Source: Rhizomicrobium sp. (lineage in GTDB: Bacteria; Pseudomonadota; Alphaproteobacteria; Micropepsales; Micropepsaceae). Taken from it: 64,000 bases of DNA. Made by a program: the position numbers and the translations under genes. The notes under the pieces are model-generated. The model saw nothing but the letters and a program-made list of their open reading frames with translations, did not search any database and was not told where the DNA came from. Numbering within the stretch: position 1 is the first letter of the stretch; every line of letters starts with the position of its first letter. Where the stretch lies: NCBI GenBank assembly GCA_037200045.1, contig JBBCHM010000002.1, positions 310,001 through 374,000 of the forward strand. The letters run 5' to 3'. Positions 63,710 to 64,000 of this stretch are shown in pieces.

Positions 63710-64000
63710 ATGGTCAAGCGGTACGAGCTGACGGATGCGCAGTGGGACCGGATTTGCGAGCTTTTGCCGGGTAAGAAGAGCGATCCGGGCCGCACCGCGG
63801 CGGATAACCGGCTGTTCGTGAACGGCTGCCTTTGGGTGCTGCGCTCGGGTGCGCATTGGCACGACCTGCCGGAGCGCTACGGCAAGTGGAAGAGCGTGCA
63901 CCAGCGCTTCGCCCGCTGGGCCAAGACAGGCGTTTGGGAGCGCATTTTCAAGGTTCTGACCGCCGACCGACGAAACGAGTATCTGATGCTCGACACGACC
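63710..64000 (+). CDS. IS5-family transposase, 5' part (continues beyond window)
   Basis: Open to the right edge. The N-terminus reads MVKRYELTDAQWDRICELLP, then RLFVNGCLWVLRSGAHWHDL and YGKWKSVHQRFARWAKTGVW followed by EYLMLDTT, where the first catalytic Asp is reached just before the end. This is the DUF4096-DDE layout of IS5 transposases, a different subgroup from the copy at 49570. The element probably begins near 63625. Confidence 0.85.
   Translation, partial: MVKRYELTDAQWDRICELLPGKKSDPGRTAADNRLFVNGCLWVLRSGAHWHDLPERYGKWKSVHQRFARWAKTGVWERIFKVLTADRRNEYLMLDTT

Overview
The window looks like chromosomal DNA of a GC-rich alphaproteobacterium, possibly a relative of Rhizobiales or Micropepsales. 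The grounds are FixJ-family two-component genes, an ECF sigma/FecR pair, DUF1254 and DUF2092 genes, and an integrative element using tRNA-Val. The genus cannot be fixed from sequence alone.

Layout. (1) 1-10738, all on the minus strand: an energised envelope cluster. It holds two TonB-like proteins, an STN-TonB hybrid, an ECF sigma factor, FecR, a TpsB/FhaC-type outer-membrane transporter, an ExbB carrying a DUF2341/LamG periplasmic region, ExbD, TonB, a large porin and a coiled-coil protein running off the left edge. (2) 10739-12800: an excisionase-like HTH gene, a tyrosine integrase and a 3' fragment of tRNA-Val. The intact tRNA-Val(GAC) lies at 62459-62533 with a second copy of the flanking arm, so about 50 kb may be one island or several stacked elements. 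(3) 12800-25000: accessory DNA with many broken genes. These include a frameshifted DUF4011-helicase-nuclease-DUF3320 defence-type gene (Hhe-like). Next come two modules, each bounded by inverted dif-like repeats with module-specific central bases, with a tyrosine recombinase between them. This layout suggests a double inversion switch. (4) 25000-53000: about a dozen transcription units carry the same 16-bp palindrome, TTGGACC-NN-GGTCCAA, often 51-56 bp before the start codon. They encode an L,D-transpeptidase, formylglycine-generating enzyme plus sulfatase, DUF2092, a DUF1254 operon, a HAD phosphatase, DUF202 and transporter membrane proteins, outer-membrane proteins, a receiver-only regulator, an OmpA protein and a 2-oxoglutarate oxygenase. 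A PAS histidine kinase and a FixJ/LuxR response regulator at 46692-48814 are the obvious candidate controllers. (5) 50644-61558: surface module with an OmpA protein having a polyproline linker, a prolyl-4-hydroxylase-like enzyme, a 2631-residue autotransporter with a roughly 175-residue proline tract, and a DUF6065-type protein. (6) 61559-64000: remnants, tRNA-Val, a TetR regulator and the start of an IS5-family transposase.

Two cautions apply. Genes between about 13.4 and 31.2 kb carry many small frameshifts, often in compensating pairs, whereas 32-61 kb has long intact frames. This can be true gene decay or uneven sequence polishing, and it affects every call there. All family names come from reading motifs by eye; no search was run.
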